A model generated the notes under the pieces. The model was not told the origin of the DNA. It saw nothing but the letters and a program-made list of their open reading frames with translations, and ran no database searches. A program made the position numbers and the translations under genes. A DNA stretch of 64,000 nucleotides from DATKFM01 sp046154965. GTDB lineage: Bacteria; Pseudomonadota; Alphaproteobacteria; Dongiales; Dongiaceae. The stretch is from positions 111,665 through 175,664 of the forward strand of contig JBJXDY010000044.1 of assembly GCA_046154965.1 (NCBI GenBank), in the 5' to 3' direction. Positions 1-8,754 of the stretch are shown piece after piece. Within the stretch, counting starts at the first letter, position 1. Every line of letters begins with the position of its first letter.

Positions 1-1149
1 AACCGTTTCGAATTTCCCGTGCTCATGCTGCTGTCGACCGTCGGCATGCTGCTGATGCTATCGGCGAACGATCTGATCTCCCTGTATCTCGGTTTGGAAC
101 TGCAGAGTCTGGCGCTCTATGTGGTCGCCGCCTTCCGCCGCGACGATCTGCGCTCGACGGAAGCGGGCATGAAGTACTTCGTCCTGGGCGCGCTGTCCTC
201 GGGCATGCTGCTGTACGGCGCCTCCATGGTCTATGGCTTCACCGGCACGACAGCCTTCGTCGATATCGCCGCGGTGTTGACCCAGCCTGCCGGCGGCGCC
301 CCGCCGGTCGGCGTCATCGTCGGCATCGTCCTGGTCATTGCGGGTCTGGCCTTCAAGGTTTCCGCCGTGCCGTTCCATATGTGGACGCCCGATGTCTATG
401 AAGGCGCGCCCACGCCGGTGACCGCGTTCTTCGCCGCAGCGCCCAAGCTCGCCGCCATGGGCCTGCTCGTGCGCGTCATGATGGAGCCGTTCGGTCATAT
501 GGTCGCCCAGTGGCAGCAGATCATCGTCTTTGTCTCCGTCGCCTCGATGGTCCTGGGCGCGGTCGCGGCGATCAACCAGGAGAACATCAAGCGCCTGATG
601 GCCTACAGTTCGATCGGCCATGTCGGCTATGCGTTGGTGGGTCTTGCGGCCGGCACGCGGGAAGGCGTGGTCGGCGTGCTCGTCTACATGGCGATCTATC
701 TGGTGATGAATGTCGGCACCTTCGGCTGCATCCTGCTGATGCGCCAGAAAGGCCGCATGGTGGAGGGAATCAGCGATCTGGCGGGCCTGTCGAAGACAAA
801 GCCGGCGATGGCGGCGGCTATGGCCATCCTGATGTTCTCCATGGCCGGAATCCCGCCCATGGCGGGGTTCTTCGGCAAGCTGTTCGTCTTCCAGGCGGCG
901 GTGAATGTGGGTCTCTACTGGCTCGCCGTCATCGGCGTCGTCGCCAGCGTCGTGTCCGCCTTCTACTATCTGCGTATCATCAAGGTGATGTATTTCGATG
1001 AGCCCGTGGAGTCGCTGGACCGCTCATCGGGCTGGGTAATGAACGGCATCATCGCCGTGAGCAGCCTGGCAATCCTGCTGTTCTTTGCCCTGCCCGGGCC
1101 GGTGATCGACAGCGCCGCCGCGGCAGCCGCTTCGCTCTTCCCGGGATGA
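1..1149 (+). CDS. nuoN: NADH-quinone oxidoreductase subunit N (NuoN), 5' truncated by window edge
   Basis: Membrane-embedded, antiporter-like subunit of respiratory complex I that takes part in proton translocation. The reading frame is open from base 1; codons before the first GTG (position 19) continue the family pattern (RFEFPV leading into LMLLSTVGMLL), so the true start lies outside the window. About 382 residues are visible against roughly 480 for the family. Hydrophobic helices run throughout, with the conserved segments SALYVVAAF-like LALYVVAAF, FKVSAVPFHMWTPDVYEG and MAYSSIGHVGYAL. Its stop overlaps the next start (ATGA), so birA is probably translationally coupled to the end of the nuo operon. 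Confidence 0.97.
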   Translation, partial: NRFEFPVLMLLSTVGMLLMLSANDLISLYLGLELQSLALYVVAAFRRDDLRSTEAGMKYFVLGALSSGMLLYGASMVYGFTGTTAFVDIAAVLTQPAGGAPPVGVIVGIVLVIAGLAFKVSAVPFHMWTPDVYEGAPTPVTAFFAAAPKLAAMGLLVRVMMEPFGHMVAQWQQIIVFVSVASMVLGAVAAINQENIKRLMAYSSIGHVGYALVGLAAGTREGVVGVLVYMAIYLVMNVGTFGCILLMRQKGRMVEGISDLAGLSKTKPAMAAAMAILMFSMAGIPPMAGFFGKLFVFQAAVNVGLYWLAVIGVVASVVSAFYYLRIIKVMYFDEPVESLDRSSGWVMNGIIAVSSLAILLFFALPGPVIDSAAAAAASLFPG

Positions 1150-1904
1150 GCGGCGCCGTCAGTCTTCCGCCGTTCTTCAGCCTGATCTGCCTGCCGAGTG
1201 TCGGCAGCACCAATGACGAAGCCAAGCGGCTCGCCGATGATGGCGCAGCGGAAGGTACGCTGGTCTGGGGGCTTGAGCAGACGGCGGGCCGCGGCCGGCG
1301 CGGGCGCGGCTGGCATTCACCGCCGGGCAATCTCTATATGTCCGCCGTGTTGCGGCCCGGCAAACCCGCTGCGCAGTCGGCCCTGGTTGGATTTGTTGCC
1401 GCCGTGGCCCTGGCGGACGCGCTGCAGGATCTCGGCCTCGCTGCCGACCGGTTGCACGTCAAATGGCCCAATGATGTCCTGGTGGATAAGGCGAAGGTGG
1501 CGGGTATCCTGGTGGAAACGGCGGCGGTCGCTGGCGAATTCCCGCATTGGCTGGTCCTGGGCATGGGTGTGAACCTGGCCCATGCCCCTCAGAACACGCC
1601 CTATCCGTCAGCCACGCTGCGGGCGGCCGGGTTGGCCAGCGTTACCGTGGAGGGCCTCTTGGAAGCCCTGGCCGGGCGCTTGGCGGAATGGTACGGCCGC
1701 TGGCAGGCGGAAGGCTTCGCGCCCGTGCGCGCGGCCTGGCTCAAGCGGGCGACTGGCCTGGGCGAGCGGATCGAGGTCCGGCTCGACCAGGAGGCGCTGC
1801 AGGGACGTTTCGTGGCGCTGGAGGACGACGGGGCGTTGAGCCTGGAGTTGCCGAAAGGCGAACGGCGACGGGTGACTGTCGGCGATGTATTCTTTCGCCG
1901 ATAG
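1146..1904 (+). CDS. birA: Biotin--[acetyl-CoA-carboxylase] ligase (BirA), monofunctional
   Basis: Joins biotin, through biotinyl-5'-AMP, to the lysine of the biotin carboxyl carrier protein. The ligase core is present: QTAGRGRRGRGWHSPPG (the biotinyl-AMP binding GRGRxGRxW loop, about residues 40-56), KWPNDVLV and KVAGILVE, followed by a short C-terminal SH3-like domain. At 252 residues it lacks the N-terminal DNA-binding domain of E. coli BirA, so it should not repress transcription directly. The start overlaps the nuoN stop by four bases. The position between nuoN and coaX is common in Alphaproteobacteria. Confidence 0.95.
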   Translation: MSGAVSLPPFFSLICLPSVGSTNDEAKRLADDGAAEGTLVWGLEQTAGRGRRGRGWHSPPGNLYMSAVLRPGKPAAQSALVGFVAAVALADALQDLGLAADRLHVKWPNDVLVDKAKVAGILVETAAVAGEFPHWLVLGMGVNLAHAPQNTPYPSATLRAAGLASVTVEGLLEALAGRLAEWYGRWQAEGFAPVRAAWLKRATGLGERIEVRLDQEALQGRFVALEDDGALSLELPKGERRRVTVGDVFFRR

Positions 1905-1921
1905 GGGGCTTGGAGGATACC

Positions 1922-2698
1922 ATGCTGCTGGCAATCAATTCCGGCAATACCAACGCGTCGTTCGCGGTCTATGACGGCGATAAGCAGCGCGGCCGCTGGC
2001 GCATCTCCACCGATCCCCGGCGGACGGCCGACGAATATGGCGTCTGGCTGAGCCAGCTCATGGGGCTGAAGGGGCTCAAGCCCGCCGATATCGGGGGCGC
2101 CATCATTGCGTCGGTAGTGCCGGACGCGCTGTTCAATCTGAAGACGCTGGTGCGCAGCTTTTTTAATTGCAATCCGCTGGTCATTGGCGACAGCGACGGC
2201 AACCGCCTGGGCATCAAAGCGGCCATCGACCGGCCGGAGGAAGCGGGTGCCGACCGCCTGGTGAATGCCTATGCTGCCCATCAGCGCTATGGCGGTCCGG
2301 CCATCGTAGTGGATTTTGGCACGGCGACCACTTTCGATATCGTGGACAAGGACGGCGCCTATGCCGGCGGCGTGATTGCGCCGGGCATCAACCTGTCGCT
2401 CCAGGCGCTCTATATGGCCGCTGCCAAACTGCCCAATGTGGCAATCGAGAAGCCGAAGCAGGTCATTGGCAAATCGACGGTTCCCGCCATGCAATCCGGC
2501 GTGTTCTGGGGCTATGTCGGCCTGATCGATGGGCTGGTAACGCGGATCAAGAGGGAGTACGGCGCGCCAATGAAGGTAATCGCCACCGGCGGCCTGGCGC
2601 CGATGTTCAAGGACGCCGCCGAGACCCTCGAGCACATCGACGGCGACCTGACGCTGGACGGACTGTTGTGGCTCTACCGCGCCAACGCGAAGAAGTAA
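1922..2698 (+). CDS. coaX: Type III pantothenate kinase (CoaX)
   Basis: Phosphorylates pantothenate, the first step of coenzyme A synthesis. The start is the ATG at 1922, preceded by a GGAGG ribosome site; the open frame extends upstream only as a shadow of birA. It is 258 residues, normal for the family. The ASKHA-fold motifs are visible: the N-terminal phosphate loop reads NSGNTN (residues 6-11), GADRLVNA holds the conserved Asp111, and DFGTATT starts at Asp131. The first motif normally begins with Asp (DxGNT); here residue 6 is Asn. The catalytic-base Asp in GADR is intact, so the enzyme is probably active. Confidence 0.95.
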   Translation: MLLAINSGNTNASFAVYDGDKQRGRWRISTDPRRTADEYGVWLSQLMGLKGLKPADIGGAIIASVVPDALFNLKTLVRSFFNCNPLVIGDSDGNRLGIKAAIDRPEEAGADRLVNAYAAHQRYGGPAIVVDFGTATTFDIVDKDGAYAGGVIAPGINLSLQALYMAAAKLPNVAIEKPKQVIGKSTVPAMQSGVFWGYVGLIDGLVTRIKREYGAPMKVIATGGLAPMFKDAAETLEHIDGDLTLDGLLWLYRANAKK

Positions 2699-2714
2699 CG
2701 GATACAGCTAACAG

Positions 2715-4373
2715 ATGAATTCGCAAGGCGACAACGGCCTCTATTTTCTGCCGCTTGGCGGCACGGGCGAGATCGGGATGAATCTCAACCTCTACGGCCA
2801 TGCGGGAAAATGGCTGATGATCGATCTCGGCGTGATGTTCGGCGACGACGCCACGCCCGGCATCGATGTCATAATGCCGGATATCAAGTACATCGAAGAT
2901 CGCCGCGATAAACTTGTAGGCTTGGTGCTGACCCACGCCCATGAAGACCATCTGGGCGCCGTGCCGTACCTATGGCCGCGCCTCGGATGCCCCATCTATG
3001 CCACGTCGTTCACGGCATCTGTGCTGCGGCAGAAATTGCGCGAACATGGACTCTCCGCGGAAGTACCGATCACTGAAGTGCCGCTGTCGGGAAGATTCAG
3101 CATTCCGCCATTCGATCTCGAGTTGATCACCCTCACGCACTCTATTCCCGAACCGAACGCCATCGTCATCCGCACGCCCGCCGGCAACGTGCTCCACACC
3201 GGCGACTGGAAACTGGACCCCGAACCCCTGGTCGGCGATGTCACCGACGAGGCTGCCTTGCGGCGCCTGGGCGAGGAGGGTGTGCTGGCCATGGTCTGCG
3301 ACTCCACCAACGCCCTGGTGGACGGCCATTCCGGCTCTGAAGCCGAAGTGCGGGAAAGCCTCCATGGCCTCGTGGGCAAGATGAAGAACCGCGTCGCCGT
3401 CGCCTGCTTTGCCAGCAACGTGGCGCGGGTGGAGACCATCGCCAAGGTCGCCGCCGCCCATGACCGCCGCGTGGCGCTGGTGGGGCGGTCGCTCTGGCGC
3501 ATCGCCCAGGCGGCCAAGGACAATGGCTATCTCACCGACCTGGCGCCCTTTATCACCGAGCACGATGTCGGCTATCTGCCGCGCGAGGAAGTGCTGATGA
3601 TCTGCACCGGCAGCCAGGGCGAGCCGCGCTCGGCGCTGACGCGCATCGCCCGCGGCGACCATCCGGCGGTCACGCTGGATGCCGGTGATGCCGTGATCTT
3701 TTCCTCGCGCATCATCCCCGGGAACGAGAAGCCGATCGGCCAGCTGCAGAACGATCTGGCGCGGCTCGGGGTCGACATCGTCACCGAGAAGGACCATTTC
3801 GTCCACGTTTCCGGCCATCCCGCCCGCGACGAACTGATTGCCATGTATCAGTGGGTGCGGCCACGCATCGCCATCCCCGTCCATGGCGAGGCGCGCCATC
3901 TGGCCGCCCACGCCAAGCTGGCCGAGGAATGCCAGGTGGGGCAGGGGCTGGCCATTAGCAACGGCACGCTGGTCCAGCTGCGGCCCGGGGGCGCCGAGAT
4001 CCTGGAGCATGTGCATGTCGGCCGCATCGGCCTCGACGGCAAGGCGCTGCTGTCCCTGGACAGCGAGGTCATGCGCGTCCGCCACCGCACCATCTGGAAC
4101 GGCTCGGCAGTGGTCAGCCTGGCGATCAACAAACGCGGCGAATTGCTGGGCGAGCCGCAAATCACGGTGCACGGCCTGCTGAACGAAGCCGAACATAAGG
4201 GTGAACTCGCCGAGCTGCGCGAGGTTGTCCATACGGCAGTGCAAGGTGTTCCCCTGGCGGCTCGCGGCGACGATAAGTCGGTCAAGGAGGCGGCGCGCAT
4301 CGCCCTGCGCCGGGCCATCCATGCCAGCCACGGCAAGAAGCCGGTCACCGACGTCCATCTGGTGAGAGTATGA
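2715..4373 (+). CDS. rnj: Ribonuclease J
   Basis: Metallo-beta-lactamase/beta-CASP ribonuclease with 5'-3' exo- and endonuclease activity in mRNA decay and rRNA maturation. It is 552 residues, the usual size. The zinc-binding THAHEDHLGAVPYL motif lies near residue 74, HTGDWKLDPEP near 157, and the beta-CASP motif HVSGHPARDEL near residue 364. It lies 16 bases after coaX and its last codons overlap the next gene (ATGA). RNase J here is typical of Alphaproteobacteria, which often carry it together with RNase E. Confidence 0.97.
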   Translation: MNSQGDNGLYFLPLGGTGEIGMNLNLYGHAGKWLMIDLGVMFGDDATPGIDVIMPDIKYIEDRRDKLVGLVLTHAHEDHLGAVPYLWPRLGCPIYATSFTASVLRQKLREHGLSAEVPITEVPLSGRFSIPPFDLELITLTHSIPEPNAIVIRTPAGNVLHTGDWKLDPEPLVGDVTDEAALRRLGEEGVLAMVCDSTNALVDGHSGSEAEVRESLHGLVGKMKNRVAVACFASNVARVETIAKVAAAHDRRVALVGRSLWRIAQAAKDNGYLTDLAPFITEHDVGYLPREEVLMICTGSQGEPRSALTRIARGDHPAVTLDAGDAVIFSSRIIPGNEKPIGQLQNDLARLGVDIVTEKDHFVHVSGHPARDELIAMYQWVRPRIAIPVHGEARHLAAHAKLAEECQVGQGLAISNGTLVQLRPGGAEILEHVHVGRIGLDGKALLSLDSEVMRVRHRTIWNGSAVVSLAINKRGELLGEPQITVHGLLNEAEHKGELAELREVVHTAVQGVPLAARGDDKSVKEAARIALRRAIHASHGKKPVTDVHLVRV

Positions 4374-5140
4374 GTCCGGAAAACGATATCGCGATCGCGG
4401 CCATGCGCGGCGGCGAGTATGACGACGGCGCGCTGTACGATGCGGAGTATGGCGGCATCGATGATGACGGCCAGTTCTTCCTCGAATTGGCAAAGGGCTG
4501 CGGTCCACGCATCCTAGATCTCGGATGCGGCACAGGACGGCTCGCGATCCCGCTCTGCCGCTCGGGCAAGAAGGTGACCGGCCTGGATGCCATGCCGACA
4601 ATGATCGATCACGCGCGCCGCAAGGCGAAGGGCCTGCCGATCCGCTGGATAGACGGCGATTTTCGCGATTTCGATCTGGGCGAGACCTACGATCTCGCCA
4701 TCTCCTGCGCCCACGCGTTCCAGGGCCTGCTGACGGAAGACGATCAGTAGCGCTTTCTTGCATGCGTGGTGCGTCATCTGGTGCCGAGGAGTGTTCTGGC
4801 CTTCGACACCCGCAACCCGTCGCCCCATCATCTCGAGGCGCCAGCCGGCGAGACCCATTGGCAAAGCTTCACCGATCCGGCTGGTGATACCATCGATTCA
4901 TCGGGCTCCCAGCACTATGATCCGGCCACCGGCATGATGCGCTATGAGATCTTCCGCACCAACCGGCGGACGGGAGCGCGCACCGATGCCCACATCACCA
5001 TCAGGTTCACGCCGCTGGCGCGCTTGCGCGACTTGCTGACATCGGCAGGGTTCACCATCGAGCATGCCTATGGCACCCATCTCCGCGACCCCTGGATGCC
5101 GGAGTCCCCAGAAATCGTCATTGTCGCACGCAAGCGCTAG
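4370..5140 (+). pseudogene. Class I SAM-dependent methyltransferase interrupted by an in-frame amber codon
   Basis: The frame opens with an ATG overlapping the rnj stop and reads a methyltransferase with the SAM-binding motif ILDLGCGTG at residues 48-56. A TAG at 4748-4750 (codon 127) stops it after LLTEDDQ. The same frame continues without any shift for another 129 codons as RFLACVVRHLVP, FDTRNPSPHH, HYDPATGMMRYE and a C-terminal IVIVARKR. Together the two halves make one normal methyltransferase of about 256 residues. TAG ends many intact genes in this window (birA, mce, dnaE, frr, pyrG), so recoding is unlikely. A nonsense mutation or a sequencing error are the two explanations. The substrate is unknown. 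Confidence 0.88.
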
Positions 5141-5178
5141 CCCTGGACGGCCCCGGAACCCTCCTGTAGACAGCCCCC

Positions 5179-5583
5179 ATGATCGGTCGCCTGAACCACG
5201 TCGCCATCGCCGTGCCCGACCTGCAGAAGGCGGCGAAGACCTATGCCGGAACCTTGGGCGCCAAGGTTTCGGCGCCGGTGGACCAGCCGGCCCATGGCGT
5301 GACAGTCATCTTCGTCGAACTGCCGAACACCAAGATCGAGCTGCTGCATCCCCTGGGCGCCAATTCGCCCATCGCGGCCTTTCTCGAGCGCAACAGCAGC
5401 GGAGGCATTCACCATGTCTGCTTTGAGGTGGACGATATCCTCGCCGCCCGTGACCGGCTGGTGGCCGAGGGCGCCCGCATCCTGGGCGACGGGCGGCCCA
5501 AGATCGGCGGCCATGACAAGCCGGTGCTGTTCCTGCATCCCAAGGATTTCTGCGGCACGCTGATCGAGCTGGAACAGGCATAG
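5179..5583 (+). CDS. mce: Methylmalonyl-CoA epimerase
   Basis: Interconverts (2R)- and (2S)-methylmalonyl-CoA in propionyl-CoA metabolism. It is a 134-residue glyoxalase/vicinal-oxygen-chelate fold protein. Candidate metal ligands are visible: LNHVAIAVPD (His near residue 6), TKIELLHP, GIHHVCFEVDD and GTLIELEQA with the C-terminal Glu. Position and length match the mce gene that sits upstream of the DUF1467 gene and proS in many Alphaproteobacteria. Confidence 0.93.
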   Translation: MIGRLNHVAIAVPDLQKAAKTYAGTLGAKVSAPVDQPAHGVTVIFVELPNTKIELLHPLGANSPIAAFLERNSSGGIHHVCFEVDDILAARDRLVAEGARILGDGRPKIGGHDKPVLFLHPKDFCGTLIELEQA

Positions 5584-5585
5584 AG

Positions 5586-5828
5586 ATGGGTTGGGGCTGG
5601 GGGCTTTTCATCTTCCTGCTGATTTGGTGGACGGTGCTGTTTACCGTGCTGCCCTGGGGCAACCGCGCGCCCGAGAAGGTGGAGCCCGGCCACGCCCCGA
5701 GCGCGCCGGAGAATCCGCGGCTGCTGCTGAAAGCGATCGTCACCACCGGGATCTCGCTGGTGATCTGGTTCGGCATCTACTACGTCATCAGCCGCGGGCT
5801 GATCACCATCCCGAAACTGCGGCAGTAG
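5586..5828 (+). CDS. DUF1467 family small membrane protein
   Basis: An 80-residue protein with two predicted transmembrane helices, roughly residues 6-24 (LFIFLLIWWTVLFTVLPWG) and 51-70, separated by a short hydrophilic loop with ENPRLLLK. The start follows the mce stop by two bases, so the two genes are very likely co-transcribed. The family is conserved in Alphaproteobacteria next to mce and proS; no function is established to my knowledge. Confidence 0.88.
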   Translation: MGWGWGLFIFLLIWWTVLFTVLPWGNRAPEKVEPGHAPSAPENPRLLLKAIVTTGISLVIWFGIYYVISRGLITIPKLRQ

Positions 5829-5835
5829 CAGATCG

Positions 5836-6414
5836 ATGGCCAAGCCAGCAAAGCCGGCCAAGGCGCCGCCCGTCACGGCCAAGACCTATTGCGATGCCGC
5901 CCCCGGGCATCCGTTCCACGGGCCCTATCACGACACCGAATACGGCTTCCCGGTGCAGGACGAGGCCGTCCTGTTCGAGCGGCTGATCCTGGAAATCAAC
6001 CAGGCCGGCCTGAGCTGGCTGACCATCTTGAAAAAACGCAAAGCGTTCCAGGCGGCTTATCACGGCTTCGAGGTGGATCGGGTGGCGGCCTATGGCGCCC
6101 GGGACGTGAAGCGGTTGCTGGGGGATGCCGGCATCATCCGCAACCGGCTGAAGGTCGAGGCGGCGATCGAGAACGCCAGGCGGCTCCAGGTTATCCGCCA
6201 ATCCCACGGCTCCTTTGCCAGCTGGCTGGCAGCCCAGCATCCCCTGGACAAGCCTGCCTGGGTGAAGCTGTTCAAGAACACCTTCAGATTCACCGGCGGT
6301 GAGATTGTCGGGGAGTTCCTGATAAGCATCGGCTATCTGCCGGGCGCACACCGGCCGGAGTGCCCGGTGCATAAGCGCGTCCTGAAGCTGAACCCACCTT
6401 GGAATTCAAAATGA
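5836..6414 (+). CDS. tag: DNA-3-methyladenine glycosylase I
   Basis: Excises 3-methyladenine from alkylated DNA as the first step of base-excision repair. It is 192 residues. The zinc-site pattern of the family is fully visible: Cys19 and His32 (in YHDTEYG) at the same 13-residue spacing as in E. coli Tag, and a C-terminal H-x3-C (HRPEC). The substrate-pocket segment NQAGLSWLTILKKR is present. It starts seven bases after the DUF1467 gene, so it probably joins that operon; this gene is not part of the usual mce-DUF1467-proS arrangement. Confidence 0.95.
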   Translation: MAKPAKPAKAPPVTAKTYCDAAPGHPFHGPYHDTEYGFPVQDEAVLFERLILEINQAGLSWLTILKKRKAFQAAYHGFEVDRVAAYGARDVKRLLGDAGIIRNRLKVEAAIENARRLQVIRQSHGSFASWLAAQHPLDKPAWVKLFKNTFRFTGGEIVGEFLISIGYLPGAHRPECPVHKRVLKLNPPWNSK

Positions 6415-6797
6415 ATTCAATGACATAACAAATTATTCTAAACTAATTTACTAAAAATTTAGGCAAAAGAATTGGCAAGCCCCAAAGGAGCTTGCCGCAG
6501 ATTGGTCTCTCAGTTGTTCTCGTTGTGAGGTGCCCTGGAGGGGTGGCCCCAAGACATTTCCTCGCTGCGTTCTTCCCTGAACCTGGGCCTGAAGCTTGTT
6601 AGATCGCTTCCGATTACCCATTGCTTGTTGGCCCGACTATTATACGCAACTTCGGCGAGAAAGCTACTCAAAAGATTGATTAAAATTCATATGCTTGATG
6701 TGATGCATGAACATGGCATTGAGCCCCCCGAATCACTAGGCGGAGTGATTAGCAGCAGAAACCGCCACGCGACCAGCCAGGCCCAGAATGAGCGGCT
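6415..6797. other. AT-richer intergenic stretch without a recognisable gene
   Basis: This gap of about 380 bases is visibly richer in A and T than its neighbours, especially 6415-6480 and 6630-6700. It holds a perfect 7-bp hairpin at 6474-6496 (GGCAAGC, nine-base loop, GCTTGCC) with no T run after it. The only open frame (TTG at 6625 to 6828) has no ribosome site or recognisable similarity. It may be residue of an inserted element, but no terminal repeats or transposase remains were seen. Confidence 0.5.
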
Positions 6798-7262
6798 ATG
6801 TCTCGGCACCAACAGAGTCTCGCTGTGAAGTTATTCATATCCTCGCTCATGGCGGCGGCGTTCGGCTTCTTGCATGCCGATGACGCGACCGCGCGTACGC
6901 AGAAGGTCACGCTGAATCGCGCGGCCTGTAATCAGTTCGTCGAACATGTTCCCGATGAAGACGTGGCCTTCAAGCCCGGCAAGACGGTGGATGGCCGGGA
7001 CGTGGCGCCCGCCGATCTGGACGACGGCCCGCGAATCGAACTGCCGGAACTTATTCCGATTCTGATATCTGCGGATCTTCAGGACGAATACCATCTGCCT
7101 TTCGACTCACCGCTCTTCGATGCCAACACCGGCATCGGGCTTCTGGTCTATGACCGCAGCCGGCGCCTGTTCACCTTCAACGGTATCGAACTGGGCGACC
7201 CAGAACAGCGCTTCCTGGCCGCGCAATGCCGCGCTGCCGGCGGCGATCTCCCCGCAAGGTAG
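6798..7262 (+). CDS. Predicted exported protein of unknown function
   Basis: A 154-residue protein with a signal peptide: KLFISSLMAAAFGFLHA followed by DDATART fits a signal peptidase I site. The mature part has two cysteines, one early (RAACNQF) and one near the C-terminus (AAQCRAA), which could form a disulphide in the periplasm. Acidic, proline-containing segments (VAPADLDDGP, ELPELIPI) resemble small hypothetical proteins of Alphaproteobacteria, but I cannot assign a family. A GTG at 6825 is an alternative start that gives a shorter signal peptide. It sits alone between tag and proS. Confidence 0.72.
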   Translation: MSRHQQSLAVKLFISSLMAAAFGFLHADDATARTQKVTLNRAACNQFVEHVPDEDVAFKPGKTVDGRDVAPADLDDGPRIELPELIPILISADLQDEYHLPFDSPLFDANTGIGLLVYDRSRRLFTFNGIELGDPEQRFLAAQCRAAGGDLPAR

Positions 7263-7369
7263 GCCGGCCGGCGCCCGTAGACAGGGCGCAGGCCATTGCC
7301 TACAGTCGCGCCCGCTTCGCTGGCCCACGGGGCGGCGTAAGCAGTCTGTCGTGTTTGCGAGGAAATCCG

Positions 7370-8692
7370 ATGCGTTTGTCCGCGTTCTTCATGCCGACCC
7401 TGAAGGAGAATCCGACGGAGGCGCAGATCGTCTCCCATCGCCTGATGCTGCGCGCCGGCATGGTCCGCCAGGCCAGCGCCGGGATCTATTCGTGGCTGCC
7501 GCTGGGCTTCCGGGTGCTGAAGAAGATCGAGCAGATCGTCCGCGAGGAGCAGGACCGCGCCGGCTGTCAGGAAGTGCTGATGCCGACGGTCCAATCGGCA
7601 GACCTCTGGAGGCAATCCGGCCGCTATGACGACTACGGCAAGGAGATGCTGCGGATTAAGGACCGCCATGAGCGGGACATGCTCTACGGTCCGACCAATG
7701 AGGAGCTGATCACCGACATCTTCAAGAATGGCGTCAACAGCTACAAGCAGCTGCCCCGGATGCTCTACCACATTCAGTGGAAATTCCGCGACGAGCTGCG
7801 GCCCCGGTTCGGCGTCATGCGCGGCCGGGAGTTTCTCATGAAGGATGCCTATTCCTTCGATCTGGACTACGAAGGCGCCCGCCATTCCTACAACAAGATG
7901 TTCGTCTCCTACCTCCGCACCTTCGCCCGCATGGGCTTAAAGGCGATTCCCATGGAGGCCGATACCGGCCCCATCGGCGGCAACCTGAGCCATGAGTTCA
8001 TCATTCTGGCGAACACCGGGGAGAGTGCCGTCTATTGCCATAAGGGCTACCTGGAATTCGACGCCATCGGATCCGGCATCGACTATGACAGCCGCTCCGG
8101 CCTGCAAACTGTTGTCGATAAATTCACAAGCCTGTACGCGGCGACCGATGACAAGCATGACAATACGCGGTTCGAACAGATTCCTGCCGATAAGCGCATC
8201 AGCACGAAGGGAATCGAGGTCGGCCATATCTTCTATTTCGGTGAGAAGTATTCGAAGCCCCTCGGCGCCCTGGTGACCATGCCTGACGGTCAGCAAATGG
8301 CCGTTCAGATGGGCTCCTATGGCATCGGCGTGTCGCGGCTGGTGGGCGCGGTCATCGAGGCGAGCCATGACGATGCCGGCATCATATGGCCCGCGTCGGT
8401 GGCGCCGTTCGATGTTGCCCTGGTCAATCTAAAGCCGACCGATGCTGCCTGCGCCAAGGCTGGCGAGGATATCTACGGAAAGTTGAGCAATGCCGGGCTC
8501 GATACTCTGTATGACGATCGCGATGAGCGCGCCGGCGCCAAGTTCGCGGACATGGACTTGATCGGGCTGCCTTGGCAGGTCGTCATCGGCCCCCGCGGCG
8601 TTGCCGCCGGCCAGGTGGAACTGAAGAACCGCGCCACCGGCGATAAGACCGAACTGGGCATCGACGCGGCACTCGCCCGCATCAAGGGCTGA
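7370..8692 (+). CDS. proS: Prolyl-tRNA synthetase (short alphaproteobacterial type)
   Basis: Charges tRNA-Pro with proline. The start is the ATG at 7370 behind a GAGGAAA ribosome site; the open frame upstream to 7226 is non-coding shadow. Class II synthetase motifs are visible: RQASAGIYSWLPLG, PTNEELITDIF, QIQWKFRDELRPRFGV-like sequence (IQWKFRDELRPRFGVMRG) with EFLMKDAYSFD, and the C-terminal GSYGIGVSRLVGAVIE. It is 440 residues and lacks the large editing insertion of the E. coli enzyme, as is usual in Alphaproteobacteria. Confidence 0.98.
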   Translation: MRLSAFFMPTLKENPTEAQIVSHRLMLRAGMVRQASAGIYSWLPLGFRVLKKIEQIVREEQDRAGCQEVLMPTVQSADLWRQSGRYDDYGKEMLRIKDRHERDMLYGPTNEELITDIFKNGVNSYKQLPRMLYHIQWKFRDELRPRFGVMRGREFLMKDAYSFDLDYEGARHSYNKMFVSYLRTFARMGLKAIPMEADTGPIGGNLSHEFIILANTGESAVYCHKGYLEFDAIGSGIDYDSRSGLQTVVDKFTSLYAATDDKHDNTRFEQIPADKRISTKGIEVGHIFYFGEKYSKPLGALVTMPDGQQMAVQMGSYGIGVSRLVGAVIEASHDDAGIIWPASVAPFDVALVNLKPTDAACAKAGEDIYGKLSNAGLDTLYDDRDERAGAKFADMDLIGLPWQVVIGPRGVAAGQVELKNRATGDKTELGIDAALARIKG

Positions 8693-8754
8693 TGGCCGCG
8701 GTGCGCCCGGCGGCTGGTGCCCTGCACAGCCTGACATCGGTAGAGGCGTAGCCG

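Noticed and set aside
4748..4750. TAG read as pyrrolysine or other recoding
   Set aside because: TAG is a frequent ordinary stop in this window (birA, mce, dnaE, frr, pyrH, pyrG, bamA) and no pyl genes are seen; a nonsense mutation or base error is simpler.
6625..6828. 67-codon open frame with TTG start
   Set aside because: No ribosome site, overlaps the start of the exported protein gene, and no similarity recognised.
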